The notes beneath the pieces are model-generated. The model searched no databases, had not been told where the DNA came from, and worked only from the letters and a program-made list of their open reading frames with translations. Shown one piece after another: positions 38,933 to 46,170 of a DNA stretch of 64,000 nucleotides. Source of the DNA: Micromonospora kangleipakensis (lineage in GTDB: Bacteria > Actinomycetota > Actinomycetes > Mycobacteriales > Micromonosporaceae); NCBI RefSeq assembly GCF_004217615.1, contig NZ_SHLD01000001.1, positions 5,332,001 through 5,396,000 on the forward strand. Reading direction: 5' to 3'. Positions within the stretch are counted from its first letter, which is position 1, and every line of letters begins with the position of its first letter. The translations under genes and the position numbers were made by a program.

Positions 38933-39652
38933 ATGGACTTCCCGCCGTATCTGGCCACCATGCCGATGCACGCGATCACCGAGATCCACGGCGAACCCGG
39001 GCTGCTGGAGCGGTTCCGGCTGGAGATCCGGGCGTTCGACGCCGCCGCCCGGGAGCGGCTCACCGAGGCGCTCGACCTCGCCGCCGAGCTGCACCGCGAC
39101 GACCGGCGGGTGCGCGAGCCCTACCTCAACCACCTGCTGCGGGTGGCGATCCGGATGATGCACCACTACCAGGTGCGCGACGTCGACGTGATCGTCGCCG
39201 GCCTGCTGCACGACGCCGTGGAGGACCACCCGGCGGAGCTGGCCGGCCCCGACCTGGCCGCCGATCCGACGGAGGCGGCACTGGCCGCGCTGGCCGCGCG
39301 GTTCGGCCCGCGCGTCGCCCGCCTGGTCGGTGCGGTCACCAACCCGGCGTACGACCCGGAGCGGGACCGGCACGTCCAGTACCGGGAGCACGTGGCCGCC
39401 AGCCTGGACCGGGAGCCCTGGGCCCGGGTGATCAAGATGTCCGACTTCACCGACAACGGGGTGGGCGTGATCCACACGGTGGGGCCGAAGGTGGCCCGCT
39501 CCGCCGCCAAGTACCGCCCCCTGGTGCCGGTCTTCCGGGACCTGATCGCCCGGCCGGACACCCCGCTGTCCGCGCCGGTGAAGCGGCACATCTTCGCCCA
39601 GCTCGACCTGGCCGAGGAGCGGTTCAGCGCGATCCTCGACCAGCCGAACTGA
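38933..39652 (+). CDS. HD-domain protein, RelA/SpoT hydrolase-like
   Basis: 239 aa. Conserved metal-binding residues occur in SpoT order: His67 in YLNHLLRVAI, His93-Asp94 in GLLHDAVEDH, and an Asp in KMSDFTDNG near residue 168. There is no synthetase, TGS or ACT domain, so it resembles a stand-alone small hydrolase of the MESH1 kind more than a full RelA. Degradation of (p)ppGpp is possible, but other phosphohydrolase substrates are equally open. It is transcribed independently from a leaderless promoter and ends before a strong hairpin. Confidence 0.78.
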   Translation: MDFPPYLATMPMHAITEIHGEPGLLERFRLEIRAFDAAARERLTEALDLAAELHRDDRRVREPYLNHLLRVAIRMMHHYQVRDVDVIVAGLLHDAVEDHPAELAGPDLAADPTEAALAALAARFGPRVARLVGAVTNPAYDPERDRHVQYREHVAASLDREPWARVIKMSDFTDNGVGVIHTVGPKVARSAAKYRPLVPVFRDLIARPDTPLSAPVKRHIFAQLDLAEERFSAILDQPN

Positions 39653-39747
39653 CCGGTTCAGCACCGGCACTCCGCCGAGTAGGCGGTCCCACCTGGCGAC
39701 TCGTGCCCGCCCGCGACGCGCCGTCGTCGAACCAGCCTCGACGCGCA

Positions 39748-39782
39748 GGTGCGGGTGGGCGGCATACCCGCCCACCCGCACC
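39748..39782. terminator. strong bidirectional hairpin between convergent genes
   Basis: A perfect 15-bp stem, GGTGCGGGTGGGCGG with CCGCCCACCCGCACC, encloses a 5-base loop. It lies between the HD-domain gene and the protease gene, which converge. Confidence 0.75.
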
Positions 39783-39794
39783 CCGGTCGGTCGC

Positions 39795-42728
39795 CTACTG
39801 GGCGAACGCCTGGAACTCGGCGATCCGGACGTTGTTCGCCTGGACGCTGGCGGTCGTGCAGTCGGTCGCCGCCCGCGGGTCGGCGTCCTGCTCACCGGCG
39901 TAGTCCGGCGCGCCGGTGCACTGGTTGGTCACCACCTCGACGCGCAGGTGGGTCGCCTTCGTCCGGGGGATGTCGAACGACCGGATGATCAGCTCCGGCG
40001 CCCGGGGCCGGGGCGCCACCGACGGGAAGGCGTCCGCCGGGCTGGTGTAGACGGCGTGGAAGTCGGCGGCGTCGGCACAGGTGACCGTGCCCGTGGCCTC
40101 GCACGCCAGCACCCGGAACTGCCGCAGCGCCGAGAACCGGTTCTGCGTGCCGGCGTCCGGGTCGCCGGTGACCGGCGGCCGGAGCATCGCGCTGACCTGC
40201 ACCCGGCGTACCTGCTGGGCGCCGCCGGCCAGATCGACGGTGACCTGCCGGCCGGCGACCGGGCTGCCGAGCGACGCCCAGTTGGTGGCCTCGTCGTCGT
40301 CGGCGATCCGGGCCAGGTTGACGCCGTCGCCGCTGACCGCAGCGCCGGCGGTGGCCGAGGCGAGGTTGACCGGTACCTGCACCGGCAGGTCGCGCACCTG
40401 CCCGACCTTCACGGTGACCGGGCCGACCCGGACGTGCCCGTGGCCCGGGGCGCGGACGACGAACTCGTACGTGCCGGGGACCAGCCGCACCTGGTCGGTG
40501 AGCGGGGTGGCCGGGTCGGTGTCCGCGACCGGCACGGCCCGGGCCTGGTAGCGGCCCACGAAGAGCTGCGCCCCCGGCACGGCCACGTCGTCGACGACCG
40601 GCCGGAACGTCAGCGTCGCCTCCTCCGCGTACGGGGAGGTGAAGCCCGGCGTCGGGTCGACGTCGCCGTTGCCGACGCTGGCCGCGGTCTCGCCGAGGCC
40701 GCGCGCGGCGAAGGCGTTCCAGAGCAGGTCCTGGTTCGCCCCGCCGAAGCGGATCCGGTCGGCGGCGAGCATCGCGTCCCGGGCGTCGACCATGCTCACC
40801 TGGCTGACCGCCATCAGCAGGAACGAGTCGAAGACGAGCTGGATCCAGCGCCGGTTGCCCGGGCAGGCGGTGACCGGCGTCGCGCCGTTGGCGCAGGACT
40901 TCTGCAGCGCCGCGTCGCCCGCGCCGTAGCGCCGCATCATCGCGGCCCGGATGTCGGCGTTGGTGGCGCTCCACACCTCGCCGGAGGCGTGCACCTGAAG
41001 CCCGACGAAGTCGTAGTCGACGCTGCTGTAGTTGAGCGGGCTGGCGCTCATGTTGTGGTTGCGGATGCCGGCGTCCGGGTCGCCGGTGGCGTACTCGCCG
41101 ATGGCGAACCCGCGGCGGCCCGGCGCGGCGTACCCGTGCTCGTACAGGTACTCCATCGCCAGCTGGTCCGACCAGCTCTCGCTCATCCCCTGCGGGGAGC
41201 TGACCCCGGCGTTCGGGCCGGCGATCATGCGGTTGCTGATGGCGTGGCCGTACTCGTGGGCGATGACCGACATGTCGAAGTCGCCGTCCACGCAGGGCGC
41301 GTAGAACGAACCGGCGATCGGCTGCCACAGGTACATGTTGGTGATCGGGGCGACCCCGTCGGCCGGGGTGATCTGGTTGGCGTTGTCCCGGGCGGCGAAG
41401 TTCGGCGGGCCGCCGCTGATTCCGCCGGCCTGGGCGTTGCCCTGCTCGGGGTCGGCGCCGAGGCCGCTACGGCCGAAGTTGTCCTGTTGCAGGTTCCAGG
41501 TCGCCTCGGTGAAGCCCAGGTGGTACGACCAGTCGTGCATCCGGTTGTGCATCCCGAACAGGTTGGCCCGGGCGGCGTCGATGTCGTTGGCCTGCGGCGA
41601 GGTGAAGGTGTCCGGGTTGCACTGCTGCTCGTACCACTGGTTGGTCCAGGGGTAGGCGTAGTTGCGGTCCGGCCGCGGCGTGGCCGTCTCGGTGCCGACG
41701 CTGAACGGGTCGTTGCTGTTCCAGTTCTGCACCGAGATGGTGTTGTTGCCCTTGGTGGTCCAGGTGGTCGCCCCGGTGGCCGGGTCGACGTCCCAGGGCA
41801 GCGGCGACGCGGCGGTGCCGACGACCTCGTCGCACCCGGCGCCGGCCTGGAAGCACCAGCGGACCCGGGTGTCGGCCGACGAGTGGTCGGTCGACGGGGA
41901 GTTCGGGAAGACCTCCCACTGCGGGTTGTCCGCCTCGTGGTCGACGAGGTCCTCCCGGACCAGCACGCTGCCGTCCCGGGCGTCCACGTAGCTGGAGAAG
42001 GCGGCCGGGTCCGCGCCGGTGAGGTCCGCGCCGAGGATCACCTCGTACGCGGCCCGCGCGCCCCGGTCGGCGGTCGGCACCGCGACCAGCGCGGTACGCA
42101 GGATCTTCGGGTCGGTGAGGCCGGCGTCGGTGGCCGCCGCCCGCTGCGCCTGCTCGGCGCTGATCGTGGCCGGGGCCGGCGCGCCGCCGTCCCGGGCGAG
42201 GGACGAGCTGACGTGCCACACCGCGCCGTCGCGGACGCCGACCGCGAGGACGCCGTCCACCGCGGCCGGCAGGTCACCGAAGCGCTGGCGGAACAGGACG
42301 GTGGCGCCGTCGCCCATCGGGGCGACGGTCAACTCCTCCAGGGCCGCCGCGCCGCTGGCGGTCAGCCCCAGCAGGTCCCGGTTGGCGGCGACGTAGGCCC
42401 GCGCCGCGGCGGCCGGGTCGGCGGGCAGGCCGGTGGCGAGCGGCCGGCCGGTGGACGCGAGCGTGGCGGGGGTGCCGAAGGTGGTCCAGCGGGCCCGCGC
42501 GCCGAGCGCGGCGGCCAGGTCGCGCTGGTGGTCGGTCGGGGCGATCCGCCCCTGTCGGTTGTCTCTGGCCTTGCTGTCCTGGCGGTCGCCCGGCAGGTCG
42601 CCGGGGCGGGCCTGGGTGGGGGTCTGTTCCCGGGGTGCCGCCTGGCCGCCAGCTCCTGCGGTCAGGACCAGCCCGGCCGCGAGTAGCAGCGCGGTGGTCC
42701 CCGTCAACGCACGGGATGGTGTGCGCAC
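39795..42728 (-). CDS. secreted fungalysin-type (M36) metalloprotease
   Basis: 977 aa. An AGGAGG precedes the GTG at 42728, which opens a signal peptide (hydrophobic ALLLAAGLVLTAGAG ending near AAP). A propeptide with a fungalysin/thermolysin (FTP) region lies at about 60-280. The catalytic domain has the zinc motif HEYGH (491-495) and the third ligand Glu517 in SESWSDQ. The last 260 residues hold a PEGA-like beta-domain (PGTYEFVVRAPGHGHVRVGP) and then a discoidin-like domain (DDEATNWASLGSPVAGRQVTVDL) probably used for substrate or surface binding. Extracellular protein breakdown is the likely job. Confidence 0.9.
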   Translation of the reverse strand: MRTPSRALTGTTALLLAAGLVLTAGAGGQAAPREQTPTQARPGDLPGDRQDSKARDNRQGRIAPTDHQRDLAAALGARARWTTFGTPATLASTGRPLATGLPADPAAAARAYVAANRDLLGLTASGAAALEELTVAPMGDGATVLFRQRFGDLPAAVDGVLAVGVRDGAVWHVSSSLARDGGAPAPATISAEQAQRAAATDAGLTDPKILRTALVAVPTADRGARAAYEVILGADLTGADPAAFSSYVDARDGSVLVREDLVDHEADNPQWEVFPNSPSTDHSSADTRVRWCFQAGAGCDEVVGTAASPLPWDVDPATGATTWTTKGNNTISVQNWNSNDPFSVGTETATPRPDRNYAYPWTNQWYEQQCNPDTFTSPQANDIDAARANLFGMHNRMHDWSYHLGFTEATWNLQQDNFGRSGLGADPEQGNAQAGGISGGPPNFAARDNANQITPADGVAPITNMYLWQPIAGSFYAPCVDGDFDMSVIAHEYGHAISNRMIAGPNAGVSSPQGMSESWSDQLAMEYLYEHGYAAPGRRGFAIGEYATGDPDAGIRNHNMSASPLNYSSVDYDFVGLQVHASGEVWSATNADIRAAMMRRYGAGDAALQKSCANGATPVTACPGNRRWIQLVFDSFLLMAVSQVSMVDARDAMLAADRIRFGGANQDLLWNAFAARGLGETAASVGNGDVDPTPGFTSPYAEEATLTFRPVVDDVAVPGAQLFVGRYQARAVPVADTDPATPLTDQVRLVPGTYEFVVRAPGHGHVRVGPVTVKVGQVRDLPVQVPVNLASATAGAAVSGDGVNLARIADDDEATNWASLGSPVAGRQVTVDLAGGAQQVRRVQVSAMLRPPVTGDPDAGTQNRFSALRQFRVLACEATGTVTCADAADFHAVYTSPADAFPSVAPRPRAPELIIRSFDIPRTKATHLRVEVVTNQCTGAPDYAGEQDADPRAATDCTTASVQANNVRIAEFQAFAQ

Positions 42729-42925
42729 GGTCCCTCCTGTCGTCGAACGGCGATGTCCGTCCTGCCATCCGACCAGCTCACAGTGGACCTGGGGATGGGC
42801 CGAACATCCACACATGTGCCCAGGTCGATGGACCGGCCGGAGCGAGGAAAGGCCATTTGTCGGAATATCCGGACGCCGCCGTGCGGCACCGGCCACGGTG
42901 GCCGACAATTCGGTCATGGCGTGGC

Positions 42926-42931
42926 TACCGT
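42926..42931 (+). promoter_or_regulatory. leaderless -10 box before the unknown gene at 42937
   Basis: TACCGT ends 5 bases before ATG 42937, and no ribosome-binding site is present. Confidence 0.4.
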
Positions 42932-42936
42932 GAAGC

Positions 42937-43818
42937 ATGGACGGCGACCGGGCAGCGCCCACCGAGGACGGGGACCACAGTGGGGTGGGTCCGCGCGGAG
43001 CGGGGAGCGATCTGACCGACGCCGCCGGCACCGCGTCGCGGTCCGACGGCCCTCGGCGGCCTCTGGTCGACCCGGCACTGGCGCTCTGGCGACGGACCGC
43101 CCCACTCCGCCGGGAGCTGGGGGAGATCTGGCGGCGCATGATCGATGCCCTGCGGGAGACGGGGCCTGTCTCGGGGGCGACCTCGGCCCCCGCGGCCCCC
43201 GCGGGCCCGGTGACCGAACGGCTGGACACGCCGGTACCGATCCGGGTGTCGGGTCAGGGGCGGACGTTCAACTTCCACCTCCACGCCCGGTGCGTCTGGT
43301 CATCATGGGATCTCCGTCGGGAGACGCTGCTCAGCTACGCGCACTACTACATGCCGGACGCCGTCCGAAAGCTGACGCACCTCGCGGCCCAGCATGCCGC
43401 CAACTTCCCGGCGCACCGGGCGGCGGAACTTGAGGTCGACCTGGAGCGGGCGTTGTCGGAGACCGGCCCGTGGCGCTACCAGCGGGGTGACACGGTGGTC
43501 ACGTGTCACCCCTATGTCAGGGTGGACGTTGACGAGCGCGTGCGGAAGGTCGTCCTGCCGTACTGGGAAGAGCTGGTGAAGCTCGACTGCGAGTTCGACG
43601 TGGACCTGCGGCGGACCGAGTACGCCAACCGGCTCGGTCGACAGCGACCGGCCGACGCCGAGACCGCCACCGACGGCACCGCTGCGGGCGAAGCCGCCGG
43701 GACGACCGGTGAGAACCTGGCCAGCGACGTACGGCGAACGGTGGCGGAGCTGAAGGCTGCCGCGCAACGGCTCGAAGATTCACTCCGCGAGACGCTGCGC
43801 GACGGCGACATCTCCTAG
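42937..43818 (+). CDS. unknown protein, first member of a broken gene pair with the helicase
   Basis: 293 aa, not recognised. Residues 1-90 are charged and low in order. Residues 92-230 look like a compact domain (RTFNFHLHARCVWSSWDLRRETLLSYAHYYMP, then VVTCHPYVRVDVDERVRKVVLPYWEELVKLDCEFDVDLRRTEYANRLG). The C-terminal 35 residues (VAELKAAAQRLEDSLRETL) form a probable coiled coil. No signal peptide or membrane segment is evident. Directly after its stop lies a 66-base remnant of the 3' end of a helicase gene like the one at 46171. A fragment similar to this gene's C-terminus precedes that helicase, which suggests the two once formed a repeated pair. Confidence 0.62.
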   Translation: MDGDRAAPTEDGDHSGVGPRGAGSDLTDAAGTASRSDGPRRPLVDPALALWRRTAPLRRELGEIWRRMIDALRETGPVSGATSAPAAPAGPVTERLDTPVPIRVSGQGRTFNFHLHARCVWSSWDLRRETLLSYAHYYMPDAVRKLTHLAAQHAANFPAHRAAELEVDLERALSETGPWRYQRGDTVVTCHPYVRVDVDERVRKVVLPYWEELVKLDCEFDVDLRRTEYANRLGRQRPADAETATDGTAAGEAAGTTGENLASDVRRTVAELKAAAQRLEDSLRETLRDGDIS

Positions 43819-43837
43819 CGGTCGCGCTCGCATCCCC

Positions 43838-43903
43838 AGCCGCTGGTCGGACGACCCGATCCGGGCGGCCCTCGACCTCGCCTCCCGACTCACCCGTCCG
43901 TGA
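43838..43903 (+). pseudogene. 3' end remnant of a second helicase copy
   Basis: The frame SRWSDDPIRAALDLASRLTRP and its stop match the last residues of the intact helicase (SRWSDDPIRAGLDLAARLTRG) at 18 of 21 positions, with near-identical DNA. Nothing of the helicase upstream of this point remains. It follows 19 bases after the stop of the unknown gene at 42937. Confidence 0.7.
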
Positions 43904-43974
43904 CGACTAGCCACATGTTGAAGGGTGACGCGTCCACGCCGGACCTTGGCCAGGATCGACTCGACCAAGGAGCC

Positions 43975-44829
43975 CTAAGCCCAGACCACAAGTTTGCCGG
44001 TCTCCGCCAGCCCAACGGAGAAGCCGATCGACACGCGGCGGCCCCGCTTGGCTGGCCGTACGGTATGAAAATTGCGCGGATCGAAGAGAATCACTTCGCC
44101 GGCCTGCGGCCGGATCACTGTCGGTTCAATGCCAGCCACCACAGCCTCGTCATAGCCGTAACTGCCGGGAATCAGGTAGGCTTCGTCGCTTTCCTGCCTC
44201 CGGTGGCGCCAGATCACAAGCTCACCACCGGACGGCGGCACGGTCAGGTAAAGATTGAATGCGAACTGGTTGACCAGCCTCACGTCGAAGAGATCTGTCG
44301 TGTGTTCCAGATTCGCGTCATCGAAATGCACCTGCAGCCCGTTGTTGATCTCCCGGATGATGCCAGGACTGAATGCCGCATCCCCGCAACGACTGAGTTC
44401 AACGCCGAACGGCCAGACGTCGCCGATGAGCCTCCGGCACGCCTCGAACGGATCAGGGTGCACGCCCAGCCGAGACCATTCCCTGCGCGCCGCGTCGACC
44501 TCGGCCCAATAGCTGTCCGCGATCAGGCCGTCAACTCGGTGATCGTTGATTGAGACGCCGAATCTCGCCACAGGCGGGAAGACGCGGACCCGGTCGTACA
44601 TCGAGAATTGGATATGGTCGAGTGCGGCGGCCGCGGCCCTGAACACCTCTGGCCTCAGCGCGCCCGGCACGCGGATCCCGTCGATCGTGCCGGCGGCCAG
44701 GGCTTCGATCAATTCCTGGGAGAAACCCGCGGCCTCGAGAACGCGCGGCGACCCTATTGACGCGGTGGCCGCCGGACGATGCGGCGAGACACCGACAGGC
44801 GTCTCGCTCTGCCTAGCGCGCATTTGCAT
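43975..44829 (-). CDS. 2-oxoglutarate/Fe(II)-dependent oxygenase (prolyl-hydroxylase-like)
   Basis: 284 aa. The iron ligands are His168 and Asp170 in VHFDD and His255 in NFHTVRP, and Arg265 in RRVSIGF fits as the 2-oxoglutarate-binding residue. This is a complete facial triad on a double-stranded beta-helix. Relatives hydroxylate free amino acids or peptide side chains, often in natural-product clusters. A GGGAGG ribosome-binding site precedes ATG 44829 and a TATAGT -10-like box lies at 44900-44905. GC is lower than around it and codon use differs, which suggests transfer. No peptide or NRPS gene is nearby, so the substrate is open. Confidence 0.82.
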   Translation of the reverse strand: MQMRARQSETPVGVSPHRPAATASIGSPRVLEAAGFSQELIEALAAGTIDGIRVPGALRPEVFRAAAAALDHIQFSMYDRVRVFPPVARFGVSINDHRVDGLIADSYWAEVDAARREWSRLGVHPDPFEACRRLIGDVWPFGVELSRCGDAAFSPGIIREINNGLQVHFDDANLEHTTDLFDVRLVNQFAFNLYLTVPPSGGELVIWRHRRQESDEAYLIPGSYGYDEAVVAGIEPTVIRPQAGEVILFDPRNFHTVRPAKRGRRVSIGFSVGLAETGKLVVWA

Positions 44830-44900
44830 TCAGCGCCTCCCGCCACGTGTCCGCGTGGAAGATGAACGGCCCATCACGCGCGGACCTGTAAACGCGGCCA

Positions 44901-45566
44901 CTATACACCCGGCTCCACAACAGCCGCACCTGACCCATCCCCATCTCCCCGACCGTTGAGCGGCACTACACCTGACGGGTCAGCCCGTACGCCTGGCCGC
45001 CGAAGGAGGAGCGTTCTCCGAAGACGCCGATTTGGACGCAGGTCCGGAAACGCCCTGCGAGACAACCGCTCTTCCGCCCGCCGGATGTCTGTCCTCTTCG
45101 CCTGCATGACAAAGTCCTCGAGGAGACTGAAGTACGAGCTACCGTAGTCCGCTCTTTCGCGTTCGCCAATCACAAACGGATGCACCGTCTCCCAGGTCGC
45201 GATCAGTCGAGACTGAATCGGGGCCAGGGCCAGATCGTGATCCAATACGCCGATAGCGATGCAGTACGCCAGCGCCGAATAGTACGAGCAAACAACTTCG
45301 GCGTTGACGCGATCCTCCTCGGGAAGCTGGTCGAACCCGCCGGCGGCCGAGTGCTGCGGCAGGTTCTGCCACACGGCCTGCTCCCTCCGGCGAAAGTCCA
45401 CGCTGCGCACCTCACTCAGCAGGTCGACAAAGATCGAGATCTGGTTGGCCTGCCGGGCCAACGCCGCCTGTCGCAGTGTCAGAAAGGAGGAGATGCCGAG
45501 GGCCAGGATCGAAATGATGATCGCTACCAAGTTGATCGAGGCTTGGCCGGAGTCCATAAGGTACAT
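44901..45566 (-). CDS. N-terminally membrane-anchored protein (DUF4760-like)
   Basis: 221 aa. One hydrophobic helix at about 10-30 (INLVAIIISILALGISSFLTL) is followed by RQAALARQANQISIFVDLLSEVRSVDFRRREQAVW, which I recall from DUF4760-type membrane proteins of unknown function. The C-terminal 45 residues are Arg/Leu-rich and may be a recent extension. The ATG at 45566 has no good ribosome-binding site, and a second ATG three codons later is an alternative. Base composition resembles the neighbouring oxygenase gene. Longer readings upstream are not credible. Confidence 0.6.
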   Translation of the reverse strand: MYLMDSGQASINLVAIIISILALGISSFLTLRQAALARQANQISIFVDLLSEVRSVDFRRREQAVWQNLPQHSAAGGFDQLPEEDRVNAEVVCSYYSALAYCIAIGVLDHDLALAPIQSRLIATWETVHPFVIGERERADYGSSYFSLLEDFVMQAKRTDIRRAEERLSRRAFPDLRPNRRLRRTLLLRRPGVRADPSGVVPLNGRGDGDGSGAAVVEPGV

Positions 45567-45667
45567 GGTGGACGGTCGATGCAACAACGCGCCATACGGC
45601 TGCGCCCGCGCCACCGCCCGGTGCGGTCCCCACCATGGCGGCGATTCAGCCGTCCGGGTCCGGTCAA

Positions 45668-45845
45668 CTACTCGTAGACCGGGCGTGCCTTGCCGCGGTG
45701 GTCTTTGCAGGTCCGGCTCCGTCCGCCCACCGTGCCCACCAGCCCATCCGCGCGCTGGATCAGGTACCCCCTGCCCGTCCGAGAAGTTGGCGACGCAGGA
45801 GAAGTAGCGGCACACGTCGGTCGGTGGCCTGGATGAGGCAGCCGC
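45668..45845 (-). pseudogene. possible C-terminal remnant of a small cysteine-containing protein
   Basis: One minus-strand frame ends GYLIQRADGLVGTVGGRS then RTCKDHRGKARPVYE at TAG 45668-45670 and reads like a natural protein C-terminus. The upstream frame gives no start codon and loses coding character. The family is not recognised. The stretch 45567-45667 holds nothing I can support. Confidence 0.25.
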
Positions 45846-46062
45846 AACGAGTACGGCGTTCTGGACCACGACGTGACGCTGCCCTCCGGTGAGACCTTCT
45901 ACAGCCCGCTGCGCGTGATTCCCGACGGAAGCGGCTGCGAGGTGGTGTTCACGCTGCGCCGGCTCCCCGACATGAGCGACGAGGACTTCGCCCGCGACGC
46001 GGGGTTGGTAGCGGCCGACCTCTCCAGGCTCAAGCAAGTCCTTGAGTCGGCCGCTGGCGAGG
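45846..46062 (+). pseudogene. C-terminal remnant of an SRPBCC (polyketide-cyclase-like) protein
   Basis: The frame beginning NEYGVLDHDVTLPSGETFYS and continuing RVIPDGSGCEVVFTLRRLPDMSDEDFARDAGLVAADLSRLKQVLE matches the second half of small SRPBCC proteins. The N-terminal half and start codon are missing. Downstream the frame runs on into shadow sequence of the helicase gene. It is a 5'-truncated fragment, evidence of rearrangement here. Confidence 0.6.
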
Positions 46063-46087
46063 GATGGGCCCCGAGACTCGACACCCC

Positions 46088-46147
46088 GTGGCGGAGCTCA
46101 AGGTCGAACTGCAACGAGCGCTGTCGTGCCTCAGGCGGCCGCTGCCG
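46088..46147 (+). pseudogene. possible 3' remnant similar to the unknown gene at 42937
   Basis: The frame VAELKVELQRALSCLRRPLP resembles VAELKAAAQRLEDSLRETLR near the end of the protein at 42937 (10 of 20 identical, 15 of 16 bases at the start). It lies just upstream of the intact helicase, mirroring the remnant at 43838. A chance coiled-coil similarity cannot be excluded. Confidence 0.35.
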
Positions 46148-46170
46148 GGGTACGGCAGAATCGGCGGGCG

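Noticed and set aside
39948..42686. A 912-codon open frame antisense to the fungalysin gene
   Set aside because: It is composition-driven. The protease on the opposite strand has a signal peptide, zinc motif and ribosome-binding site.
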